Shown here piece by piece: positions 15,548 through 24,670 of a stretch of DNA of 64,000 bases (position 1 is its first letter; each line of letters starts with the position of its first letter). Location of the stretch: positions 992,001-1,056,000 of the forward strand of contig NZ_JAYEER010000004.1 of NCBI RefSeq assembly GCF_034653355.1, given 5' to 3'. The position numbers were made by a program, and so were the translations under genes. The stretch is from Nitrospirillum sp034653355. GTDB lineage: Bacteria; Pseudomonadota; Alphaproteobacteria; Azospirillales; Azospirillaceae. The notes beneath the pieces were generated by a model. It was not told the origin of the DNA. It ran no database searches and worked only from the letters and a program-made list of their open reading frames with translations.

Positions 15548-16642
15548 GTGACGTGTGGACGCATCCCGACCTTGACTGGTCCAGGAACGGGGCGTCCGCC
15601 CAATCACTGCGATGGGGACAAGGTCTTGTCGAACGCCTATGCCAAGAATTGGGATAGTCAAAACCGCGCCGGCGCCTCGGTGGCCGGCCGTGTGCGGCCC
15701 GTTGGCGGCCAGGGCGGCACGATAGAACGGTTGCGGCGGCGCTTCGCCGATTTGCCGGCGCCGGTGATCGTCTACAACAAGTCGCATTCCGGCAGCCGGC
15801 TGCTGGCCCAGATGCTGGACGACCAGGGCGTGTTCATCGGCGGCAAACTGAACGAGTCCAACGACGCCATGGCCATCCTGCCCCTGGTCGAGCGGCTGGT
15901 GGAGGACTATTACCCCGATTACCACTCGCTCTGGGACCAGGAGTGGCCCACGGACCTGGAGGCCCTGTTCGTCACCGCGCTGATGGAGCATCTGGCGGGC
16001 TACGACGGGCGGTCCCCTTGGGGCTGGAAGCTGTGCGAGACGACCTACATCGTCCCCATCATCGCCGCCGTCTTCCCCCAGGCACGCTTCATCCACCTGT
16101 TGCGCGACGGGCTGGACGTGGCCTTCAGCGACCATGTGCCGCCGCAGGCCCGCTTCTGGCGCAAGGTCTACTTCAACAATGGCGACATCCAGGGCTGGCG
16201 CGGCCTGTCCATGACCAACCGCGCCTATGTTCGCCGGCCGCATGTCTACAACGCCTTGCACTGGATGAATTCGGTGGAGGTGGGGCGCACTTACGGCGCC
16301 ATGCTGCAGGAACGTTACCTGGAGGTCCGGTACGAGGATTTGTGCCAGGACTTCATCCCCACCTCCCGCCGTATCCTGGCCTTCATGGGGCGGGTGCCGG
16401 ATGAGGGAGCGCTGATGAAACGCTCCGCCTCGGTACGCAAGGGCGCCATCGGCAAGCACCAGCGCCACCGCCGCCAGCGGCGCCAAGTGGTGCGCCTGAT
16501 CGAGCCGACGCTGTTGTCCCTGGGGTATCTGGAGGCGCCCAGCCAACCTACCCTGATGTGGCGCCTGCGGGAACGCTGGTACAGTGTTCTGCGCGAGGCG
16601 GGCAAGGGCTGGGGCCGGCTGCGGGGACGCCGCCACGGGTAG
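15548..16642 (+). CDS. Sulfotransferase family protein
   Basis: The product is up to 364 aa. It has a P-loop-like 5'-phosphosulfate site 'VYNKSHSGSRLLAQML' and a 3'-phosphate site 'RFIHLLRDGLDVAFS', the two PAPS-binding signatures of sulfotransferases. Near the end 'VRYEDLCQDF' followed by a helical segment is also typical. Such enzymes sulfate carbohydrates, lipids or small molecules; the acceptor is unknown. The C-terminus is very basic. The GTG start at 15548 is uncertain; a TTG at 15626 has GGGGACAAGG upstream and would drop a 26-residue N-terminus without obvious domain character. Confidence 0.8.
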   Translation: MTCGRIPTLTGPGTGRPPNHCDGDKVLSNAYAKNWDSQNRAGASVAGRVRPVGGQGGTIERLRRRFADLPAPVIVYNKSHSGSRLLAQMLDDQGVFIGGKLNESNDAMAILPLVERLVEDYYPDYHSLWDQEWPTDLEALFVTALMEHLAGYDGRSPWGWKLCETTYIVPIIAAVFPQARFIHLLRDGLDVAFSDHVPPQARFWRKVYFNNGDIQGWRGLSMTNRAYVRRPHVYNALHWMNSVEVGRTYGAMLQERYLEVRYEDLCQDFIPTSRRILAFMGRVPDEGALMKRSASVRKGAIGKHQRHRRQRRQVVRLIEPTLLSLGYLEAPSQPTLMWRLRERWYSVLREAGKGWGRLRGRRHG

Positions 16643-16657
16643 GATGGGATGGCAGGG

Positions 16658-16945
16658 TCAGCCGGCCTTGCTCAGGCGACGGCGGTTGGCGCGCACCTTG
16701 CGGCGGTAATGGGCCAGCACCTTGGCGGCGGCGCCGTCGGCGGTGGCGCCCAGGCCGCCGGTCAGCGCCCGCATCTGCAGGTCCAGTCCGGCGGCGATCT
16801 TCTCACTCACCATGCGTTGCGCCTCCGTCTGGGCGGCGGCCCCACCGGCCGCCAGCTTCATGGTGCGCAGGGTGATGACCTGCAAGGCCTCCATGCCCAG
16901 CAGCCAACTGTCGAAGCCATTGCGCATCCAGGCGTTCTTCGCCAT
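16658..16945 (-). CDS. Phasin-like small helical protein
   Basis: The product is 95 aa, rich in Ala, Met and Leu and probably all helix ('GMEALQVITLRTMKLAAGG', 'EKIAAGLDLQMRALTGG'), with a very basic tail (VLAHYRRKVRANRRRL). The pattern resembles phasin-type proteins that coat polyhydroxyalkanoate granules and their DNA-bridging relatives, but the match is by character rather than a strong motif. The start at 16945 has GCGGAGACACCG. It is convergent with the sulfotransferase gene. Confidence 0.6.
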   Translation of the reverse strand: MAKNAWMRNGFDSWLLGMEALQVITLRTMKLAAGGAAAQTEAQRMVSEKIAAGLDLQMRALTGGLGATADGAAAKVLAHYRRKVRANRRRLSKAG

Positions 16946-17137
16946 CGGTGTCTCCGCGATCGGGAATAACAAGCCAGACTTAAACGGCCGCCGCGCCCCA
17001 TTGTTCCGGTTCGCTTGGCACCATCGCCTGGAACAAAGTCCGACTTCGCCGTGTTCCAGTCAGCGTGGGCCCAGTCTCGTGGGGCCGCTCTCAAAGAACT
17101 GAGAGATCAAGAACCGGGAAACAAGGAGTTCGCGGCG

Positions 17138-17212
17138 ATGCGATATGGGCTTTTATGGCTGTTGGGGGTGCCGTTACCCGTCCTGATCATCATCTACCTG
17201 ATGTTCCATTGA
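17138..17212 (+). CDS. 24-aa single-span membrane peptide
   Basis: The peptide begins MRYGLLWLLGVPLPVLIIIY and has one hydrophobic helix of about 18 residues with a Pro kink. A strong RBS, AAGGAG, lies 9 nt upstream of the ATG. Very similar tiny hydrophobic proteins ('M-R-Y..LLWLLG.P.P.L.') recur in proteobacterial genomes and are usually annotated as hypothetical. Function unknown; a small regulatory membrane peptide is possible. It is too short for most gene callers. Confidence 0.65.
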   Translation: MRYGLLWLLGVPLPVLIIIYLMFH

Positions 17213-17263
17213 GGGACGGTACGCCGCGACCGCGCCAGGCGGCATTCCAGCGTGCCGAAAATG

Positions 17264-17297
17264 AAAGGGCCGCGCCCGGCATCCCGGGGCGGCCCTT
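17264..17297 (-). terminator. Terminator downstream of grxD
   Basis: On the minus strand an AAGGGCCGCC...GCGGCCCTTT stem with an internal CCGGG..CCCGG element is followed by CATTTT. It sits 24 nt after the grxD stop. It also faces the 24-aa peptide gene and could act on both strands. Confidence 0.65.
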
Positions 17298-17320
17298 CGT
17301 CAATTCTCAGCCCTGGGTGA

Positions 17321-17659
17321 TCAGGCGGCGGCCTGGGCGGCGACGCCCTTCTCGGCCAGCAGCTGCACCAGCTCACCCGATTCATACATGTCCCGGATGA
17401 TGTCGCAGCCGCCCACGAACTCACCCTTCACATACAGCTGCGGGATGGTGGGCCAGTTGGTGAATTCCTTGATGCCCTGGCGCAGGGCCGGGTCGACCAG
17501 GATGTCGATGCCCTTGAACTTCACGCCCAGGTGGCTCAGCACCTGCACGACGGCGGCGGAGAAGCCGCACTGCGGGAAAACGGGGGTGCCCTTCATGTAG
17601 AGCACGACGTCGTTTTCGGTGATGTCGCGGCGGATGCGCTCTTCGACGGTCTTGTCCAT
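17321..17659 (-). CDS. grxD: Monothiol glutaredoxin, CGFS type (Grx4/GrxD)
   Basis: The product is 112 aa with the monothiol active site CGFS in 'FPQCGFSAAVVQVL', a WP-TIPQLYV segment and a glutathione-binding 'GGCDI' turn. CGFS glutaredoxins bind a bridging [2Fe-2S] cluster with glutathione and, together with BolA, transfer clusters and signal iron status. The bolA gene lies just upstream on the same strand, giving the conserved Grx-BolA pairing. The start at 17659 follows AGAGGAT. Confidence 0.96.
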   Translation of the reverse strand: MDKTVEERIRRDITENDVVLYMKGTPVFPQCGFSAAVVQVLSHLGVKFKGIDILVDPALRQGIKEFTNWPTIPQLYVKGEFVGGCDIIRDMYESGELVQLLAEKGVAAQAAA

Positions 17660-17877
17660 GTACGATCGATCCTCTGGTGCCGGGGCCGCCTTCCTCACGC
17701 GGGGAAGACGGTCGGCGGTCTAACCAAGCCGGCCAAACGGGGCCGGTGTCGCTGGCGACCATGATACCGCTGGCGGCGGCTTGGTTCACCCAACAACGTG
17801 TACCCGTCATAAATGAGCGCGCGCCGGGCGTCTGTCCAGAGGGAATAGCCGGCGCATCGCCCCGCGATGTTCGCGGA

Positions 17878-18114
17878 TCAGTCTTGCGTGGCCGCCGTGG
17901 TCAGGGCCAGGGCGTGCAGTTCATTGCCCATGCGGCCGCCCAGGGCCGCGTAGACCATCTGGTGCTGCGCCACCCGGCTCTTGCCCTTGAAGGCCGCCGC
18001 GGTGACGTAGGCGGCGTAATGGTCGCCGTCGCCCCGCAGATCCTCGATACGCACCTCGGCGCCCGGAATGCCTTCCCGGATCAGGCGCTCGATTTCAGAG
18101 GCGTCCATGGCCAT
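17878..18114 (-). CDS. bolA: BolA family protein
   Basis: The product is 78 aa with the BolA/IbaG fold: 'IERLIREGIPGAEVRIEDL', 'GDGDHYAAYVTAAAFKGKSR' and 'VAQHQMVYAALGGRMGNELHAL', including the conserved His of the 'RVxQHQxVY' helix that helps ligate the Fe-S cluster shared with CGFS glutaredoxin. Its position between purL and grxD follows the common alphaproteobacterial order. The start at 18114 follows AAAGGAAATAACTT. A dispersed repeat ends 17 nt upstream of the start. Confidence 0.95.
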   Translation of the reverse strand: MAMDASEIERLIREGIPGAEVRIEDLRGDGDHYAAYVTAAAFKGKSRVAQHQMVYAALGGRMGNELHALALTTAATQD

Positions 18115-18130
18115 AAGTTATTTCCTTTCT

Positions 18131-18226
18131 ATGTTCCCTCAGGCGCCGGGCGGCCGCATCCGCGGCCTTGGCTTGTCCTCGCTGTGCCCTGCGGTGCTCG
18201 CTCCGGCGCCCGCAGTCGCGGACTAC
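18131..18226 (-). repeat. Dispersed ~100-bp repeat, copy A (upstream of bolA)
   Basis: Read on the minus strand from 18226 to 18131 this element matches 35820-35924 on the plus strand. Shared blocks include CCGCGACTGCGG, GAGGACAAGCCAAG, GCGGATGC and the end block CTGAGGGAACAT. The outer blocks are nearly identical while the middle is shorter here. Each copy contains short inverted repeats, as in REP-like elements, and each ends at or close to a start codon. Confidence 0.7.
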
Positions 18227-18252
18227 GCTGGCATGACTAAGTCATGCCAGCG
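18226..18252. repeat. Perfect 13-bp-arm palindrome between purL and bolA
   Basis: CGCTGGCATGACT, a single A, then AGTCATGCCAGCG form a perfect palindrome 11 nt downstream of the purL stop. It could fold as a hairpin in purL mRNA, but no T-run follows on either strand, so simple Rho-independent termination is doubtful. It abuts the dispersed repeat. Confidence 0.6.
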
Positions 18253-18263
18253 CTCCCATTTAC

Positions 18264-20479
<2,216 letters not shown>

Positions 20480-20483
<4 letters not shown>

Positions 20484-21169
20484 GACAGGCTCTCCAGCAG
20501 GCTGGTAAACAGGGCGCGGCCATCGGTGTTGCCGTGCTGCGGGTCAAAGGCGCGTTCGGGGTGGGGCATCATGCCCAGGACGGTGCGCGTCTCGTTGAAG
20601 ATGCCGGCGATGTTGTTGGTGGCGCCGTTGGGGTTGCCGGCCTCGTTCACCACGCCGGCGGCGTCGGTGTAGCGAAAGGCCACGCGGCCCTCGCCTTCCA
20701 GGCGCTTCAGCGTCTCCTCATCCGCCACGTAGTTGCCCTCGCCATGGCCCACCGGAATGCCGATGTGCTGGCCCGGGGTGTAGTGGCGGGTGAAGGCGCT
20801 GTCGGTGTTCTCCACCTTCAGGTCCACCGTCTTGCAGATGTACTTCAGCGACTGGTTGCGGATCAGCGCGCCCGGCAGCAGCCCCGCCTCCGTCAGGATC
20901 TGGAAGCCGTTGCAGACACCGATGACCTTCACGCCCTGGGCGGCCCGTTCCTTCACCACCCGCATGACGGGGGAGTTGGCGGCCATGGCGCCGCAGCGCA
21001 GGTAATCGCCATAGGAAAAGCCGCCGGGAACGGCGATGACGTCGACCTCGGGCAGGTCGGTGTCGCGATGCCAGGCGTGGAAGGTCTTGTGGCCGGAAAC
21101 CTGTTCCAGGGCCACGGCGATGTCCCGTTCACAGTTGGAACCGGGAAAGACGATGACGGCGGACTTCAT
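20480..21169 (-). CDS. purQ: Phosphoribosylformylglycinamidine synthase subunit PurQ
   Basis: The product is 229 aa, a class I glutamine amidotransferase that supplies ammonia to PurL. The nucleophile Cys is in 'VIGVCNGFQIL', and the catalytic His/Glu pair is in 'MMPHPERAFD'; 'GGFSYGDYLRCGAMAA' is a family hallmark. It leads a purQ-purL operon in this window. The usual upstream purS (about 80 aa) is absent between this start and the next gene. Confidence 0.97.
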
Positions 21170-21420
21170 GGGGGCCGCAAATCCGATCGTTGGAGGCCGG
21201 GGAAGGCGGGATTCCCGCCGATCTTAAGCCGGCGCTGCACCCGTCGTCTTGTGGGGCGGAAGCTAGCCGCGCCGCTAGTCGAATGCAAGGTGCGGGGGTG
21301 GGGGGCTACCCCGCGCGGATGTGGGGGCGGGATACGCGGGCACCACCGGTCTTTGGTGTCGAGGTGGACCAGAACAAAATAGGAACATATAGTGCTATTC
21401 CATCAACCTGGAGAACAAAC

Positions 21421-22527
21421 ATGGATGGTTGGCAGCGTCGATACCGTTTGAGTAATGGACTAGGTGGCTTAGGCGTCACCTGTACGGCGGAAGGCTTGGC
21501 CTTGGCCGGTGTGCCCTTGCTGGCTAAGGGCGCCAACGGTTTTCAGGTTCGGCCGGGGGGCGATGTGTCAGTATTGTTGAAGTGTGCCTATGGGCCTGCG
21601 GAACCGAATGCCGCCGTGCTGCTGCCCGGTCTCAGCAAGATCGCCGACGCATTGAACCAGGGTGACTTGGTTCAGGCCATGATCCGCGCCGTGCATTTGC
21701 GATTGACGGAACTTGACTGGGATGCTGCGGTCCGTGTGGCTCAGGCCAACAACAAGTTGGCAAAATTCGATCCAGCTCAACCACGCGATTGGCATGGGTG
21801 CTGGACGACTGGAAGCGGCTCCGCCGGCTCGACCGATCAATCACATATGCCCAGAAACCGTCAGAGTGCTCCAGTATTTCCCTGGGGAGACGTTAATAAT
21901 CCTACCAACCAAAAAGTGGTGCCTATCGATAGCGCGTTGAAGCTCCCGATTTCGGATTCGCCGCAGCAAGCGCCGGAATGGATTATGAGTTCACCGGAGT
22001 TGCAGGCGAAATATGAAATGCTCTGGCGAGGGAGTTTCCCAGATGGCTCTCCGAGAGAAATGGGAGGAACTATTGTTTCTGATATTTTTGGAAACCTTAG
22101 TGTGGTTAATATTGGTGGAATTCGTAGCGATGATAGCACATTCGAGCCAAATCTTAATTTAGGGCTTCTGGCACCATTTTATGATGTGGAAGGTACAACC
22201 CATACACACCCATATGGAACGCCCCGACGCGGGAATCGTGGCGTCTCGTTTAGTGACGCAGATTCTAACTATCTAATACTTGAGCCCATAAAATTTTCTG
22301 TCGTGCAGAGCGGTGAGAAGCAATTTATGTTCTTAAAGACCCGGGAAACCGCTTCTGTTTTCGCTCCAGCGAATTTTCCATTTCAAGATAGAGGCACTAA
22401 TGGCCTTCACGCCCTGGGAATGGACTTTGGTGAAGCCAGTCGCGTTTTGGCGGCCAAGGCAGCAGAAAAATATGGATTTGCCTATTATGAGGGAAGCAAT
22501 GGCCTGTTTCGCCGGGTCTACCCATAA
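21421..22527 (+). CDS. Putative secreted effector with JAMM/DUF4329-like domain
   Basis: The product is 368 aa. The C-terminal ~170 residues resemble JAB/JAMM metalloprotease-like toxin domains (DUF4329 type): Glu213 in 'REMGG', then HTHP at 261-264 and SxxD at 276-279 or 278-281, the order E...HxHP...SxxD of the JAMM zinc site. The end 'AAEKYGFAYYEGSNG' is also characteristic of such toxins as I remember them. The N-terminal ~200 residues have no recognised domain and no signal peptide. The RBS is GGAGAACAAAC before 21421. Base composition is much more AT-rich than the flanks. The next gene encodes a membrane-anchored small protein, suggesting an effector-immunity pair. Confidence 0.65.
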   Translation: MDGWQRRYRLSNGLGGLGVTCTAEGLALAGVPLLAKGANGFQVRPGGDVSVLLKCAYGPAEPNAAVLLPGLSKIADALNQGDLVQAMIRAVHLRLTELDWDAAVRVAQANNKLAKFDPAQPRDWHGCWTTGSGSAGSTDQSHMPRNRQSAPVFPWGDVNNPTNQKVVPIDSALKLPISDSPQQAPEWIMSSPELQAKYEMLWRGSFPDGSPREMGGTIVSDIFGNLSVVNIGGIRSDDSTFEPNLNLGLLAPFYDVEGTTHTHPYGTPRRGNRGVSFSDADSNYLILEPIKFSVVQSGEKQFMFLKTRETASVFAPANFPFQDRGTNGLHALGMDFGEASRVLAAKAAEKYGFAYYEGSNGLFRRVYP

Positions 22528-22552
22528 GGCTGGTGCGAGGGAGCGGTGCTCG

Positions 22553-22612
22553 TTGCATCGCTCCATGACGGGGAGTGGCGCCTTGCATCACTCCATGACG
22601 GGGAGTGGCGCC
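22553..22612 (+). repeat. Two tandem 30-bp direct repeats
   Basis: The unit TTGCATCRCTCCATGACGGG plus GAGTGGCGCC occurs at 22553-22582 and 22583-22612 with one mismatch. It lies between the effector gene and the downstream putative immunity gene. Only two copies exist, so it is not a CRISPR array. Confidence 0.85.
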
Positions 22613-22656
22613 GATGAATGCTTGCTTCGATAGGGGCGCGCTTGCGAGGTGATGAA

Positions 22657-23049
22657 ATGCCACTCCGTAAATATCTGACTAATCACCACAGAATAGCATT
22701 ATTATTGATTTCTTTAATTTTAGTTTTTACGTTTAATGGCGCTAAAAATAAAGAAGATTTGTTGCCGTTGCCCGTAATCACAATGCGCGCACGTTGGATC
22801 GCCCAAAAAGCCGTTGAGGCGGAAGAGATGATCAAGCAAGGCGATTTCGAATCAGCGAATATTCTGCTTAAGCGGGCTCTAAAAGCTCTCGGTGAGTGCC
22901 AGGTGGTGCCTGGTGTTTTTGATGATACCGATCAGGGTATGGCTGTTGCCCAGGCTGACGAGGATGACGGCGACCTGGAAAACGCCGCTATCGACAGATA
23001 TGCCGCACTTAGAAGTCGCATGGGTTCGTGTCCCCAAACATTCCCGTGA
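22657..23049 (+). CDS. Membrane-anchored putative immunity protein
   Basis: The product is 130 aa with a basic N-terminus, one transmembrane helix at about residues 11-27 (RIALLLISLILVFTF), and a periplasmic helical domain of about 100 residues carrying two Cys. The helical repeat 'MIKQGDFESANILLKRALKAL' is reminiscent of TPR-like folds. The start at 22657 has CGAGGTGATGAA. It directly follows the JAMM-like effector gene and shares its AT-rich composition, so I infer that it blocks the toxin in the periplasm. No family name is recognised. Confidence 0.6.
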   Translation: MPLRKYLTNHHRIALLLISLILVFTFNGAKNKEDLLPLPVITMRARWIAQKAVEAEEMIKQGDFESANILLKRALKALGECQVVPGVFDDTDQGMAVAQADEDDGDLENAAIDRYAALRSRMGSCPQTFP

Positions 23050-23231
23050 TTGTCGCCTTTTCCGTCGCGTCTGTACGCCTGGTGTGGCGATCCTCTCGCC
23101 AGCGGCCTGCGGCCAGCGACATCCCATCCCTCGATGGCGGCCTTGACCCACGTCATGGCCGCAGGCCGGACGGGGTGCTTCGATGGGGGTGGCCCGGGAC
23201 GGTGTGCCGGCCAGCAACGGAGGACGACGCC

Positions 23232-24623
23232 ATGCCGTACGCGACCACCAATCCCTATACCGGTGAATTGCTGAAGACCTTTCCCGACGCCACCGACGCG
23301 GAGGTCGACCGCGCCCTGTCGGACGCCCACGCCGCCTTCCTGGCCTGGCGGGAAACGCCCTTCGCCCACCGCGCCGGTGTCATGCAGAAGGCGGCCGACA
23401 TCCTGCGCGCCGAGGCCGACGCCTACGCCCGGCTGCTGACGCTGGAGATGGGCAAGCTGTTCACCGAGGCGAAGGCGGAGGTGGAACTGTCCGCCCGCAT
23501 CTTCGAATACTATGCCGAGAAGGCGGAGGCGCTGCTGGCGCCGGAGAAACTGCCGGTGGCCGACCCGGCGGAGGGCGAGGCCGTGCTGGTGTGCGAGCCG
23601 CTGGGCGTGCTGCTGGCCATCGAGCCGTGGAACTTCCCCTATTACCAGATCGCCCGCATCATCGCCCCACAGCTGTCCGCCGGGAACACGATGCTGCTGA
23701 AGCACGCCTCCAACGTGCCGCAGTGCGCCGCCGCGTTCGAGAGACTGATGCGCCAGGCGGGCCTGCCCGACGGGGCTTTCCGGAACCTGTACGCCACCCG
23801 CCAGCAGATCGAGCGCATCCTGAACGACCCGCGCGTCCACGGCGTGGCCCTGACGGGGTCGGAGGCAGCGGGCGCGGTGATCGCGGCCCAGGCGGGCAAG
23901 GCGCTGAAGAAATCCACCATGGAACTGGGCGGGGCCGACGCCTTCGTCGTGCTGGCGGACGCCGACCTGGACAAGACCGTCAAATGGGCGGTGTTCGGCC
24001 GGCATTGGAACGGCGGCCAGGTCTGCGTCTCCTCCAAGCGCATGATCATCGTGGATGAGGTCTATGACCAGTTCCTGGACCGCTACCTCAACGGCGTCGC
24101 CGGGCTGAAGGCGGGCGATCCCTTCGACGCCGCGACCACCCTGGCGCCCCTGTCGTCGCAAGGCGCCGCCGACGAGGTGAAGCAGAAAATCCGCGAGGCG
24201 GTCGCCCATGGCGCCAAGGCGATCGAGGTGGGCCCCAAGGTTCCCAACCAGGGCGCCTTCGTCCAGCCCACCATCCTGACGGGGGTGGGGGAGGACAACC
24301 CCGCCCGCTACTGGGAATTCTTCGGCCCGGTCTCCATGCTGTTCCGCGCCAGGGACGAGGATGACGCGGTGCGCATCGCCAACGACTCCCCCTTCGGCCT
24401 GGGCGGTTCCGTCTTCACCCGTGACACCCGGCGCGGGGCGGCGGTGGCGGCCCGCATCTCCACCGGCATGGTCTTCGTCAACCACCCGACGATGGTGAAG
24501 GCCGACCTGCCCTTCGGCGGCATCCGCCGTTCCGGCTACGGCCGCGAATTGCTGGGCCTGGGCATCAAGGAGTTCGTGAACCACAAGCTGATCGACGTGG
24601 TCGATATCGACGCGCCGTTCTGA
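23232..24623 (+). CDS. NAD(P)-dependent aldehyde dehydrogenase (succinate-semialdehyde type)
   Basis: The product is 463 aa with the full ALDH fold: 'GVLLAIEPWNFPYYQIARI' for cofactor binding, the general base Glu in 'MELGGADAFVV', the catalytic Cys in 'GGQVCVSSKRM', and the C-terminal 'EFFGPVSMLF' and 'PFGGIRRSGYGREL'. The N-terminus ('YATTNPYTGELLKTFP') fits the GabD/Sad-like succinate-semialdehyde dehydrogenase group, though the substrate cannot be fixed by motif. The start at 23232 follows CGGAGGACGACGCC. It ends at a strong hairpin shared with the convergent c-di-GMP gene. Confidence 0.9.
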   Translation: MPYATTNPYTGELLKTFPDATDAEVDRALSDAHAAFLAWRETPFAHRAGVMQKAADILRAEADAYARLLTLEMGKLFTEAKAEVELSARIFEYYAEKAEALLAPEKLPVADPAEGEAVLVCEPLGVLLAIEPWNFPYYQIARIIAPQLSAGNTMLLKHASNVPQCAAAFERLMRQAGLPDGAFRNLYATRQQIERILNDPRVHGVALTGSEAAGAVIAAQAGKALKKSTMELGGADAFVVLADADLDKTVKWAVFGRHWNGGQVCVSSKRMIIVDEVYDQFLDRYLNGVAGLKAGDPFDAATTLAPLSSQGAADEVKQKIREAVAHGAKAIEVGPKVPNQGAFVQPTILTGVGEDNPARYWEFFGPVSMLFRARDEDDAVRIANDSPFGLGGSVFTRDTRRGAAVAARISTGMVFVNHPTMVKADLPFGGIRRSGYGRELLGLGIKEFVNHKLIDVVDIDAPF

Positions 24624-24633
24624 CCAGTACCAC

Positions 24634-24665
24634 CGCCCGGGCGCGGACAGCTCCGCGCCCGGGCG
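24634..24665. terminator. Bidirectional hairpin between convergent genes
   Basis: A perfect 14-bp GC stem, CGCCCGGGCGCGGA (24634-24647) and its complement (24652-24665), has a CAGC loop. It lies 11 nt after the aldehyde dehydrogenase stop and 6 nt after the stop of the opposing gene. There is no T-run. Confidence 0.75.
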
Positions 24666-24670
24666 TGCGG

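Noticed and set aside
18115..18263. tRNA or small RNA gene between bolA and purL
   Set aside because: No cloverleaf or CCA end; the sequence is explained by the dispersed repeat and a palindrome.
21190..21420. N-terminal extension of the JAMM-like effector to 21190
   Set aside because: The extension reads through GC-rich intergenic sequence with no SD, whereas GGAGAACAAAC precedes the ATG at 21421.
22553..22612. Possible CRISPR repeats
   Set aside because: Only two directly abutting 30-bp units with no spacers and no cas genes.
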